From: CAYYOS01 sp964473355
GTDB lineage: Bacteria > Pseudomonadota > Gammaproteobacteria > Burkholderiales > REEB80
NCBI GenBank assembly: GCA_964473355.1
Contig: CAYYOS010000002.1
Location: forward strand, 1 to 50,843
Length of the DNA stretch: 50,843 nt
Direction of reading: 5' to 3'
How positions within the stretch are numbered: position 1 is the stretch's first letter; each line of letters starts with the position of its first letter. Position numbers and translations under genes: made by a program. Below, piece by piece: positions 26,136 to 34,422 of this stretch. The notes beneath the pieces were generated by a model. The model searched no databases and had not been told where the DNA came from. It saw only the letters and a list, made by a program, of their open reading frames with translations.

Positions 26136-27089
26136 ATGCACATTGCCTTAATCACCCCTGCGCCCCCATTATCTCGCTTAGGTAACCGCAACACGGCGCA
26201 GCGCTGGGCGTTTATGCTTAAAAAGTTGGGCCAGCAGGTCACCATACAACAGGTATGGGACGGTAGCCCCTATGATCTGATGCTTGCCTTGCACGCCAGA
26301 CGTAGTTACGCCTCTATCAAAGAATTTGCACTACGCTTTCCTACTCGACCGTTAATCGTCGCCCTTACGGGCACTGATCTATATCGGGATATTCAAACAG
26401 ATGCCCAGGCTCAGGAATCTTTGCAGTTGGCGCATCAACTGGTAGTTCTGCAAGAATTGGGGCTAGCGGAATTAAGCCCGGAGCTGCGACAAAAGACCAG
26501 GGTGATCTATCAATCCGCTAAGGCGCTAGCCCGCGGGCCTTTTAGAAAACGCAGTTTTGATATTTGTGTTATCGGCCATCTGCGGGATGAAAAAGACCCG
26601 TTCCGCTGCGCGCTGGCGAGTCAGCACCTCCCCTCTTCCTCGAAAATAAAAATTCGCCATATGGGTAAAGCCATGACCGAACTCGCCGAGCAAGAGGCCC
26701 GAGCATTAATGGCGCGCTTACCTCGCTATCGCTGGTATGGCGAATTACCCCAAGCGCGAGTACGACAGGAGTTGGCCCGCTGTCGGCTGATGGTCATTAG
26801 CTCCAAAATGGAAGGCGGTGCGAATGTGGTCAGTGAAGCGTTAAGCGCCGATGTGCCGATCATCGCTTCGAATATTTCAGGCAATGTCGGCATGTTGGGC
26901 CCCGATTACCTGGGCTACTATCCTTTGGGTAACGAAACAGCCTTAGCAACCGCGCTAAGCCGCGCAGAATCAGATAAAAAATTTTATGAGCAGCTACAAA
27001 ACCAGTGTCGCCTGCGAGCAAAACGAATTACGCCAGAGCAAGAATTGGCGGGATTAAAAAAAATAATTTCGTTTAGGAAGGTGCAATAA
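26136..27089 (+). CDS. senB: Probable selenosugar synthase SenB
   Basis: A 317-residue GT-B glycosyltransferase. SenB uses selenophosphate and a UDP-sugar to make the selenosugar that SenA couples to hercynine. Recognised by MHIALITPAPPLSRLGNRNTA at the N-terminus, LHARRS near 49, LTGTDLYRDI near 75, LQLAHQLVVL near 95, RYRWYGELPQ near 196, and the donor-site block SKMEGGANVVSEAL / ASNISGNVGMLGPDYLGYY (about 220-262), which match SenB proteins as I remember them. It stands alone: divergent from the MoxR cluster, convergent with the CopD-like gene, with no senC beside it. There is no ribosome site before the ATG; a TATAGT at 26124-26129 would place the transcript start at the ATG itself. Confidence 0.8.
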   Translation: MHIALITPAPPLSRLGNRNTAQRWAFMLKKLGQQVTIQQVWDGSPYDLMLALHARRSYASIKEFALRFPTRPLIVALTGTDLYRDIQTDAQAQESLQLAHQLVVLQELGLAELSPELRQKTRVIYQSAKALARGPFRKRSFDICVIGHLRDEKDPFRCALASQHLPSSSKIKIRHMGKAMTELAEQEARALMARLPRYRWYGELPQARVRQELARCRLMVISSKMEGGANVVSEALSADVPIIASNISGNVGMLGPDYLGYYPLGNETALATALSRAESDKKFYEQLQNQCRLRAKRITPEQELAGLKKIISFRKVQ

Positions 27090-27132
27090 TATTTAGTAAC
27101 AAACAGCCGCTGGCTACCAATACCAATAACAA

Positions 27133-27576
27133 TTAACTCAGCAAGCCAAGCACAACCGTGATCAGCCCCAGCATCAGATTAACCCCGACCAAAATACGAA
27201 TTTTTGCTAATGCCTGTGCGCCCGCCGGCCAGTTTTGCGCTGTCACCGCTACTGTCAGCCGCACGTAAAGGGCGAAATATACATAGGTAAAAATTCCGGT
27301 CATGGCAAGCCCTGCTATCATCATTAGCCACACGCTAAGCGGCACGACGTTAAACCCGCCGATGCGCCAGATCATATAGAATCCGCTCGTCAGAATAAGG
27401 GCGACGGCTAACCACACCCAGGTGAAAAAAATCTGAAAGGTCGCACGCCACAAGCTCAGGCGCTCGGGGGGTTGAAGCGTTTTCACCGCTGCGGGGCGCA
27501 GGGCAACGTAAGCGAAGAACATGCCGCCCACCCAAACCACCACACCGAATAAGTGCGCGGCTAGGGCGAAACTCAT
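27133..27576 (-). CDS. CopD-like four-helix membrane protein
   Basis: A 147-residue protein with four transmembrane helices (about 1-25, 46-66, 77-100, 127-146) and an N-terminal HLFGVVVWVGGMFFAYVALRPAAV resembling the CopD/DUF family of copper-resistance or haem-binding membrane proteins; His8 and Trp15 are in the usual positions. Its ATG overlaps the rnhB stop (ATGA), so it is the last gene of the large envelope operon. The role is unknown. Confidence 0.65.
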   Translation of the reverse strand: MSFALAAHLFGVVVWVGGMFFAYVALRPAAVKTLQPPERLSLWRATFQIFFTWVWLAVALILTSGFYMIWRIGGFNVVPLSVWLMMIAGLAMTGIFTYVYFALYVRLTVAVTAQNWPAGAQALAKIRILVGVNLMLGLITVVLGLLS

Positions 27577-28154
27577 GATAGGCTCGCAACTACCATGCGT
27601 TCATGCACGATGCGCACCGGCGCAAAGGTTTTACGATGAATATCGCAACAGCCGAATTCCTCTAGCGCACGCAAGTGTTCTGGCGTGCCATAGCCTTTGT
27701 GTCGATCAAACCCATAATTGGGATAGCGCGCGTGCAGTTCCACCATATAGGTGTCACGTTCGGTTTTAGCCAAAATCGAAGCTGCGGATATCTCACGAAT
27801 TTTGGCGTCACCACCAACGACCGCTCGGGAAAAAAATTTAACCTGCGGACAAAATAAGCCATCCACTAAAACCTCTTGTGGCTCAATGTGCAAACTTTCA
27901 ATGGCGCGCTTCATTGCCAATAACGTTGCCTGCAGAATATTTAGGCAGTCTATTTCTTCTACCTCCGCCCGGGCTACGGCCCACGCTACCGCACGCGCTT
28001 TAATACGCTCGGCAAGAATTCTGCGGCGTTCCTCAGGAAGAATTTTTGAATCCGCCAGACCCCGAATCGGGCGGCTTTTATCAAGGATGACGGCCGCAGC
28101 AAACACCGCGCCGGCTAAGGGGCCACGCCCCGCTTCATCCACGCCGCAGATCAT
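27573..28154 (-). CDS. rnhB: Ribonuclease HII
   Basis: Removes ribonucleotides and RNA-DNA hybrids from DNA. 193 residues, family length, opening MICGVDEAGRGPLAG with the catalytic Asp and Glu, then LADSKIL near 34, the third catalytic Asp in VLVDGLF near 97, and SILAKTERDTYM near 126. It follows lpxB by 10 nt and overlaps the CopD-like gene by 4 nt. Confidence 0.96.
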   Translation of the reverse strand: MICGVDEAGRGPLAGAVFAAAVILDKSRPIRGLADSKILPEERRRILAERIKARAVAWAVARAEVEEIDCLNILQATLLAMKRAIESLHIEPQEVLVDGLFCPQVKFFSRAVVGGDAKIREISAASILAKTERDTYMVELHARYPNYGFDRHKGYGTPEHLRALEEFGCCDIHRKTFAPVRIVHERMVVASLS

Positions 28155-28164
28155 CGCAACCCGC

Positions 28165-29334
28165 TCATGTGCGTAATTTTTTTAAATCGAGCATATTAAT
28201 AATTGCTTCCGCTGCTTTTTGTGCACTATTTTGCCGCAATTCCCGATGCATTTGCGTAAATTTCTTGATTAAATCTTTTTGCAAATCTAAATCAGCTAGC
28301 TGATCTATTAAGGCACACGCTAGACGCTGTGGTGTCGCCTGATTTTGCAAAATCTCGGGCACAATAAATGCATTGGCCAAGATATTAGGTAGGCCGATAT
28401 AGGGCAGTAAGCGTCGAGGCCACATGATCACGGCGGTTAACCAGGGTACCTTATAGGTTATTACCATGGGCCGTTTTAACAGCGCCGCCTCTAATGTAGC
28501 CGTGCCCGAAGCCACTAAGACTACATTGGCCGCAGTCATAGCGAGGCTTGCCTGCCCGCGAATAAGAACGATTTTTAGGCCTTCTGCGCGACAGCGTTTA
28601 ATTGCTTGCACCATTAGGCGCTCGGTTTCTTCACTAACTAAAGGCACTACAAAAATACTCTCGGGATATGTTTTCGCGATCAGTTTGGCGGTGTTTGCAA
28701 ACAATTCGCCATGCATTTGTACCTCGCTTTGCCGGCTTCCCGGCAATAGGGCAAAAATGGTGGCGAAAGAGTCCAATTTTAATTCTTGGCGGGCCAACGA
28801 CCTATCCGGCAACTCCGGAATAACATCCGCCAAAGGATGGCCTACAAAGGTGGCGGGCACGCCGGCCTGATCGTAGAGCGTTTTTTCGAAAGGAAAAACC
28901 AGAAGCATGTGAGAAACAGCACGAGCGATACGCCGGATGCGCTGCCCTCGCCATGCCCAAATGGAAGGGCTGATTAAATGCACCGTGGGGATACCGGCGG
29001 CCTTTAATTTTTCTTCTAGACTTAAATTAAAGTCGGGTGCGTCGATACCGATGAATAGATCCGGTCGATTATTTAGAAAATGGTTTTTTAAATTTTTTCT
29101 GATGCGGAGAATTTCAGGGATGTGGCGCAGCACTTCAACATAACCGCGCACCGCTAATTTTTCCATAGGATAGCGGGCAATAACACCGGCGGCGGCCATT
29201 TTTGGGCCGGCGATGCCCTCAAATTCCATCTTCGGATATAACTGTCGCAACGCCTGCACCAAATGAGCGCCTACCATGTCGCCGGACGCCTCGCCGGCTA
29301 CGATGCCGATTCTTATCGGCACACTATCTCGCAA
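28165..29334 (-). CDS. lpxB: Lipid A disaccharide synthase
   Basis: Joins lipid X to UDP-2,3-diacylglucosamine on the cytoplasmic face of the inner membrane. 389 residues with IGIVAGEASGDMVGA near 8, IGIDAPDFNL near 94, SPSIWAWRGQRIRRIA near 122, FVGHPLAD near 162, and the donor-site SGTATLEA near 276. Start choice is open: TTG at 29334 overlaps the lpxA stop by 11 nt, while GTG at 29322 directly follows the lpxA TAG; either leaves a normal N-terminus. Part of the lpxD-fabZ-lpxA-lpxB block. Confidence 0.96.
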   Translation of the reverse strand: MRDSVPIRIGIVAGEASGDMVGAHLVQALRQLYPKMEFEGIAGPKMAAAGVIARYPMEKLAVRGYVEVLRHIPEILRIRKNLKNHFLNNRPDLFIGIDAPDFNLSLEEKLKAAGIPTVHLISPSIWAWRGQRIRRIARAVSHMLLVFPFEKTLYDQAGVPATFVGHPLADVIPELPDRSLARQELKLDSFATIFALLPGSRQSEVQMHGELFANTAKLIAKTYPESIFVVPLVSEETERLMVQAIKRCRAEGLKIVLIRGQASLAMTAANVVLVASGTATLEAALLKRPMVITYKVPWLTAVIMWPRRLLPYIGLPNILANAFIVPEILQNQATPQRLACALIDQLADLDLQKDLIKKFTQMHRELRQNSAQKAAEAIINMLDLKKLRT

Positions 29335-30094
29335 TACCGCGGGAGGATTGTTCTAAAAAATCCAACAGGATCTGAATCTCGGCACAGACGGAAACTTGGG
29401 TAGCGAGCTGCTTCTTCGCTTCTTCTAAAGAAAGCCCGGATTTGTATAAGGTTTTATACGCCAATTTGAGTTGCGCGATGCTGGCGGGCGTAAAATTCCG
29501 TCGTTTTAGACCCACTGTATTAATACCCCGCACTTTAGCGTCCCCGCCCGTCACTAACATAAAAGGGGGTATATCTTGAACCACCACCGTGCTAATGCCT
29601 GTCATACTCTGCGCGCCGATGCGACAAAACTGATGCACGCCGGTGAAACCCCCTAACATCGCGTAAGAATCGATATGCACGTGACCCGCCAACTGCACAC
29701 AATTGGCCAAAATAGTATTATCCCGCACATGGCAATCATGCGCGATATGCACATACGCCATAATCCAATTGCCATTGCCTATCGAAGTGACGCCGCCGTC
29801 TTGAATGGTGCCGATGTTAAACGTGCAAAATTCGCGTATGGTGTTGTCATCGCCAATTTCTAAACGGGTGGGCTCATTCTGATATTTTTTGTCCTGCGGA
29901 ATTTCACCCAAAGACACAAATTGGAAAATTCGATTGTTTTTGCCTATCGTCGTATGCCCACGAATTACGGCGTGCGGGCCGACCGTGGTGCCGCTGCCTA
30001 TGGTTACGTTTTTTCCGATAACTGAATACGCCCCCACGCTGACATTAGCGCCGAGTTTGGCCCCGGCTTCGATTAAGGCGGTAGCATGGATCAT
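29324..30094 (-). CDS. lpxA: UDP-N-acetylglucosamine acyltransferase
   Basis: First step of lipid A synthesis: acyl transfer from acyl-ACP to UDP-GlcNAc. 256 residues of left-handed beta-helix hexapeptide repeats, followed by a C-terminal helical part (GLKRRNFTPASIAQLK). The catalytic His is in the AHDC motif, with HQF near the second conserved His. The segment REFCTFNIGT before the active site differs from the E. coli RESVTIHRGT and matches betaproteobacterial LpxA as I remember it, which is useful for lineage. Starts 9 nt after fabZ. Confidence 0.96.
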   Translation of the reverse strand: MIHATALIEAGAKLGANVSVGAYSVIGKNVTIGSGTTVGPHAVIRGHTTIGKNNRIFQFVSLGEIPQDKKYQNEPTRLEIGDDNTIREFCTFNIGTIQDGGVTSIGNGNWIMAYVHIAHDCHVRDNTILANCVQLAGHVHIDSYAMLGGFTGVHQFCRIGAQSMTGISTVVVQDIPPFMLVTGGDAKVRGINTVGLKRRNFTPASIAQLKLAYKTLYKSGLSLEEAKKQLATQVSVCAEIQILLDFLEQSSRGIAR

Positions 30095-30103
30095 CGCGGG
30101 GAA

Positions 30104-30553
30104 TTACGTTGCACTCGGTAATGTGCGCAAGGTGCACATCAAATCCGCTCCGGTAACCAGTACATCGTTGACTTTGGCCTGCGCGCTGTACTTCCAGATT
30201 TTGGGGTTGGTCCGGGTAATCTGCACATGCAAGATCAGCTGGTCGCCGGCCGTCACGGGCTTTTTAAAACGTGCATTATCGATCCCCACGAAATAATATA
30301 AAGACTGGGTGTCGGATTTGCGGTTCATACTTTTGAATGACAAGATGCCCGCCGCTTGAGCAAGCGCTTCGATTATCAATACCCCAGGCATGACGGCGTG
30401 ATGAGGAAAATGGCCCATGAAAAAAGGCTCATTTATGGTGACATTTTTTAGCGCAACTATACTTTTGCCGGGCTCACATTCCAGCACGCGATCTACCAGT
30501 AAAAACGGGTAGCGATGGGGTAAGTACTGCATGACTTCTTGAATGTCCATCAT
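30104..30553 (-). CDS. fabZ: 3-hydroxyacyl-ACP dehydratase FabZ
   Basis: Dehydrates 3-hydroxyacyl-ACP in fatty acid synthesis, competing with lpxA/lpxD for the same acyl substrate. 149 residues, hot-dog fold, with LPHRYPFLLVDR (catalytic His), GHFPHHAVMPGVLIIEALAQ (catalytic Glu) and the final DARF-like NARFKKPV. Two ATG codons begin the frame (MMDIQEV); either may be used. A 2-nt gap follows lpxD. Confidence 0.97.
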   Translation of the reverse strand: MMDIQEVMQYLPHRYPFLLVDRVLECEPGKSIVALKNVTINEPFFMGHFPHHAVMPGVLIIEALAQAAGILSFKSMNRKSDTQSLYYFVGIDNARFKKPVTAGDQLILHVQITRTNPKIWKYSAQAKVNDVLVTGADLMCTLRTLPSAT

Positions 30554-30555
30554 TA

Positions 30556-31605
30556 TTAAGCGGGGCCTCTCTCCCGTTTTTCTAAGTTTTCGAATCGGGT
30601 TTGCAAAGCGTCGAATTTTTCTGCTAACTCACCCAAGCGCCTTAACTGCACCATGTTTTTTAGCCAGATTTCATGCGTAGTGAAGGGCACGCCGGAACTA
30701 TAAGCGCCGGGTTTGGTGATAGATTTGGTTACCAATGTAAAACCGGAAATGTGCACATCATCGCAGATTTCTATGTGCCCGACCAAGCCCGCCCCGCCCC
30801 CGATAGTACAGCGGCTACCTATTTTAGCGCTGCCGGCAATACCGACGCACCCGGCGATAGCCGTGTGCGCACCGATTCTAACGTTGTGGGCAATTTGAAT
30901 TTGGTTATCAAGCTTAACGCCTTCTTCAATGACGGTGTCCTCGAGCGCACCGCGATCTATGGTGGTATTCGCGCCAATTTCTACATCATCTCCGATTACG
31001 ACACGCCCGACTTGCGGAATCTTTACCCAACGGCCCGCCTGTTGGGCCAGACCAAATCCATCCGCACCGATTACAGCGCCGCTATGGATGATGCAACGCT
31101 GAGCGAGAATGCACCCCGCCTCCACAACGACGCGGACATGCAGGTGCGTAGCATCACCGATTTGGGCACCCTCCCCGACGATGCAACCCGCCTCGACAAT
31201 GCAATGTTCGCCTAGAGTCGTTTTACTGCCTATCACCACTAAAGGTCCAATATGGCAAGAGGCGGGCACGTTAGCATCCGGGGCGATAATCGCGCTTGCA
31301 TGTACCCCTGGCAAAAATACCTTAGGCGGATGAAAAAAATCCAGCAGGCGAATGTAATACGCCTGCGGATCATCGCTGACTATGCGCGGGCGTGCCGTGA
31401 GTGTCTCGTCTTTGGCACCGAGTATCACCGCGCCCGCTTGTGTGGATTTTAAGTGATGCCGATATTTGGGATTGGCATAGAAGCTTAACTCCGTCGCTCC
31501 CGCGGAAGAAAGCGGTGCAAGCTTATTAACGGTTATGTCCTCGCCAATAAGTTTGCCACCAAAACGTTGAACGATTTCCGAAAGCGTGGGGGTGGGAGTA
31601 ACCAT
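30556..31605 (-). CDS. lpxD: UDP-3-O-acylglucosamine N-acyltransferase
   Basis: Third step of lipid A synthesis. 349 residues: uridine-binding N-terminal domain (about 1-100, LSFYANPKYRHHLKSTQAGAV), hexapeptide beta-helix (about 105-310) with IGADGFG, NTTIDRGA and catalytic His in QIAHNV near 243, and a C-terminal helical extension (KNMVQLRRLGELAEKF) that binds ACP. Located between skp and fabZ. Confidence 0.97.
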   Translation of the reverse strand: MVTPTPTLSEIVQRFGGKLIGEDITVNKLAPLSSAGATELSFYANPKYRHHLKSTQAGAVILGAKDETLTARPRIVSDDPQAYYIRLLDFFHPPKVFLPGVHASAIIAPDANVPASCHIGPLVVIGSKTTLGEHCIVEAGCIVGEGAQIGDATHLHVRVVVEAGCILAQRCIIHSGAVIGADGFGLAQQAGRWVKIPQVGRVVIGDDVEIGANTTIDRGALEDTVIEEGVKLDNQIQIAHNVRIGAHTAIAGCVGIAGSAKIGSRCTIGGGAGLVGHIEICDDVHISGFTLVTKSITKPGAYSSGVPFTTHEIWLKNMVQLRRLGELAEKFDALQTRFENLEKRERGPA

Positions 31606-31625
31606 TCAGCTTAGGAATAACGCGG

Positions 31626-32129
31626 CTATTTGTCGGCCAAAGCCTTCAACACTTTTTCGGTGATATCCAAGCGCTGGCTGATGTACACCGCTTCTTGAAT
31701 AATTAAATCAAATTTTTCTCGCTCAGCGAAATCATTAATTGTTTTTGTTACCCGCTCTTGGAATTGTGCGCGCTCTTCATTTTGCCGCAGATTTAAGTCC
31801 TCGCGGAATTCTCGTTGCGCGCGTTGCAAGTCGCGGTTTAGGTTTGCCGCATCCCGTTCCTTGTTGCGCCGCTCAGTCTCACTCATGGTTATATTTTCGC
31901 GTTCCAAAAGGCTTTGGACTTCGCGGAATTGTTTTGATAATTTTTGAATTTCTTGTTCCCGTGCTGCAAATTCCTTTTCGAGTTTTTTAGCCGCACGGAC
32001 TGCAGGCGCCGACTCTTTTAAAATACGCTCGGTGTTTACCACACCGACCTTTAATTCCGCTAGTGCTAAGGATGGCAACAGGCATACCGCCAACCCGCAT
32101 GATAAAATCATTCGACTTTTTTTCACCAT
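31626..32129 (-). CDS. skp: OmpH/Skp periplasmic chaperone
   Basis: A 167-residue chaperone that holds unfolded outer-membrane proteins. Signal peptide MVKKSRMILSCGLAVCLLPSLALA (cleavage near 24), then KVGVVNTERILKESAPA followed by long coiled-coil arms rich in Glu, Arg and Lys (about 45-130) and the closing EREKFDLIIQEAVYIS. ATG at 32129 with ribosome site GGAG. It follows bamA by 16 nt. Confidence 0.93.
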   Translation of the reverse strand: MVKKSRMILSCGLAVCLLPSLALAELKVGVVNTERILKESAPAVRAAKKLEKEFAAREQEIQKLSKQFREVQSLLERENITMSETERRNKERDAANLNRDLQRAQREFREDLNLRQNEERAQFQERVTKTINDFAEREKFDLIIQEAVYISQRLDITEKVLKALADK

Positions 32130-32145
32130 TGTTACTCCTATCCAA

Positions 32146-34422
32146 TCAAAAGGTCGAGCCCAAAATAAACTGGAAGACCTCTTTTTTATCGCCGGGCTTC
32201 GCGTTTAAGGGCTGACCGATGCTAAATTTTAAAGGGCCAATAGGCGATAACCAGCTGACCGCAACGCCTGCAGAATAACGGAGTTCGCCCACATCAAATT
32301 TTTCGCCTTGGCCGAATACCATACCACCGTCTATAAAGGTGCTCATGCGTATCGATTTATCGTTACCCAATCCTGGAAATGGGAAAAACAATTCGACGTT
32401 GCCGACAATTCGTCTATCCCCGCCCAACGCTTCACCGTTAGTATCCCGCGGCCCCAATGATCCGGATTCATAGCCCCGTACCGAGCTATTCCCCCCTGCG
32501 TAAAAGTTTTTAAAGAACGGTAAGGGTTTATCGCTATAACCGTTAGCGTAGCCGAGTTCGCCATTAAGCATTAAGGTAAAATTGCTAAACAGCGGCGTAA
32601 ACCATTGATGCTGGTAGGAACCCTTGTAATATTTTAAATCGCCGCCTGGCAAGCCGACCTCACCATATATTCGTTGAAAGCGACCGCGCGTGGGATAAGT
32701 AATACTATCGCGCGTGTCCCTGGCATACCCGAGTTCGCCTCTTAAGGTGGTATTGTTAGGACCAAACGTAGTGACAAAATCTTGATAGCGCTGTGGACTG
32801 TCTTCAAACACCGTGAGTTTAGTGCGCTCAAAAGCCAAGCCGACATTAATGGTGTCCTGTTCGTTAACCGGGATGCCGTAGCGCACACCCGCTCCCAACG
32901 ACGACGTTTGATAGCGTCCTAACGACAAATCCGTAGAATCCACATCACGCTTGTAAATATCAAATCCACGGCTGATGCCATTCACGGTATAGTAAGGATT
33001 GGTATAGGAGAGTGAATAGACACTATTTATTTTACTGGAATTCACTTGGGCGATAAGACTATTGCCCGTGCCAAAGAAATTGCTCTGCGAGACTGAGCCG
33101 CTGACAATAAACCCGTCCGAACTGGAAAAGCCGGCGCCCAATAATACGTTTCCCGTCGATTTTTCGGTGACGCTAAAGTTGATATCAACTTGGTCAGTCG
33201 TCCCTGCAACTGCCGGCGTCTCCACATTTACGTCGGAGAAAAAGCCCAAGCGATTTAAGCGTTCGCGAGACCGCGAAATCTTCTCCGCAGAATACCAGCC
33301 CGCCTCCATTTGTCGGAATTCACGACGCACAACTTCGTCTCTGGTGCGTGTATTGCCGGTGACATTGATGCGTCGAATATAAACTCGCTTGCCGGGATCT
33401 ACAAAAAAAGTAAACCCGACTTCATGTTTCTCCTTATCGAGCTTGGGCACGGCATTGACATTAGCAAATGCGTAGCCTTCATCACCCAATTTGTCGCCGA
33501 TGGCTTTTGTCGCCACGGTAAGTTTTTCTCGTGAAAAAACTTCACCCGGCTGAATTTTAATAAGCTTGCGCACTTCCTCTTCGGGTGCTGTAAGTTCGCC
33601 GGCAAGTTGAATATCCGAGACAATATATTTCGGGCCCTCATTAACATTAATGGTGATGTAGATATCTTTCTTGTCTGGGGTAATGGACACTTGGGTGGAT
33701 TCGATAGTAAATTCCAAGTAACCTCGATTTAGATAAAAGGATCGGAGATTTTCTAAATCAGCGCTTAGTTTTTGCTTGGAATATTGATCGTTTTTATTCA
33801 GCCAGGTTAACCAATTGGGCGTTCTCAGCGTTAAAAGACCGATTAATTCCTTATCGGAAAAAACTTTGTTGCCGACGATATTAATTTGCCGGATTTTAGA
33901 GACCGCGCCCTCGGTAATGGCAAAATTAATCCCAACACGGTTACGCTCTAAGGGTGTCACGGTCGTGACGATTTCCGCCGCATATTTCCCGCGGCTAAGA
34001 TATTGACGTTTTAATTCCTGCTCCGCTTTATCCAGCAAGGAACGGTCAAAAATTCGCGATTCGGCTAAACCAATTTGTTTTAGCCCGTCTTTAAGCTGTT
34101 CTTTGGTAAATTCCTTGGCGCCAGTAATGTCAACTTCAGCAATGGCCGGGCGCTCTTCCACTAACACAACCAAGACATCATTGTCGTATTCCAAGCGCAC
34201 GTCTTTGAAAAAACCGGTGGCGTACAGAGCCTTGATTGACGCCGCGGCTTTTTCATCGTTCATGGTTTCGCCAACCTTTACCGGCAAGTAGGAAAAAACC
34301 GTCCCTGCTTCGGTACGTTGGATACCTTCCACACGTATGTCTTTCACGACAAAAGGGTCTATGGCCCATGAGGGAGAAGCGAAACTTAAGGCGAGCAGCA
34401 AATGGAGTGTTTTTATTTTCAT
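32146..34422 (-). CDS. bamA: Outer-membrane protein assembly factor BamA
   Basis: Core of the BAM complex, inserting beta-barrels into the outer membrane. 758 residues: signal peptide (about 1-20), five POTRA domains (about 22-420, starting FVVKDIRVEGIQRTEAGTVFSYLP) and a 16-strand barrel (about 430-758). It has the loop 6 motif VRGYESGSLGPRD and a C-terminal FQFILGSTF ending in Phe. Its ATG overlaps the rseP stop. The POTRA sequences resemble betaproteobacterial BamA. Confidence 0.97.
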   Translation of the reverse strand: MKIKTLHLLLALSFASPSWAIDPFVVKDIRVEGIQRTEAGTVFSYLPVKVGETMNDEKAAASIKALYATGFFKDVRLEYDNDVLVVLVEERPAIAEVDITGAKEFTKEQLKDGLKQIGLAESRIFDRSLLDKAEQELKRQYLSRGKYAAEIVTTVTPLERNRVGINFAITEGAVSKIRQINIVGNKVFSDKELIGLLTLRTPNWLTWLNKNDQYSKQKLSADLENLRSFYLNRGYLEFTIESTQVSITPDKKDIYITINVNEGPKYIVSDIQLAGELTAPEEEVRKLIKIQPGEVFSREKLTVATKAIGDKLGDEGYAFANVNAVPKLDKEKHEVGFTFFVDPGKRVYIRRINVTGNTRTRDEVVRREFRQMEAGWYSAEKISRSRERLNRLGFFSDVNVETPAVAGTTDQVDINFSVTEKSTGNVLLGAGFSSSDGFIVSGSVSQSNFFGTGNSLIAQVNSSKINSVYSLSYTNPYYTVNGISRGFDIYKRDVDSTDLSLGRYQTSSLGAGVRYGIPVNEQDTINVGLAFERTKLTVFEDSPQRYQDFVTTFGPNNTTLRGELGYARDTRDSITYPTRGRFQRIYGEVGLPGGDLKYYKGSYQHQWFTPLFSNFTLMLNGELGYANGYSDKPLPFFKNFYAGGNSSVRGYESGSLGPRDTNGEALGGDRRIVGNVELFFPFPGLGNDKSIRMSTFIDGGMVFGQGEKFDVGELRYSAGVAVSWLSPIGPLKFSIGQPLNAKPGDKKEVFQFILGSTF

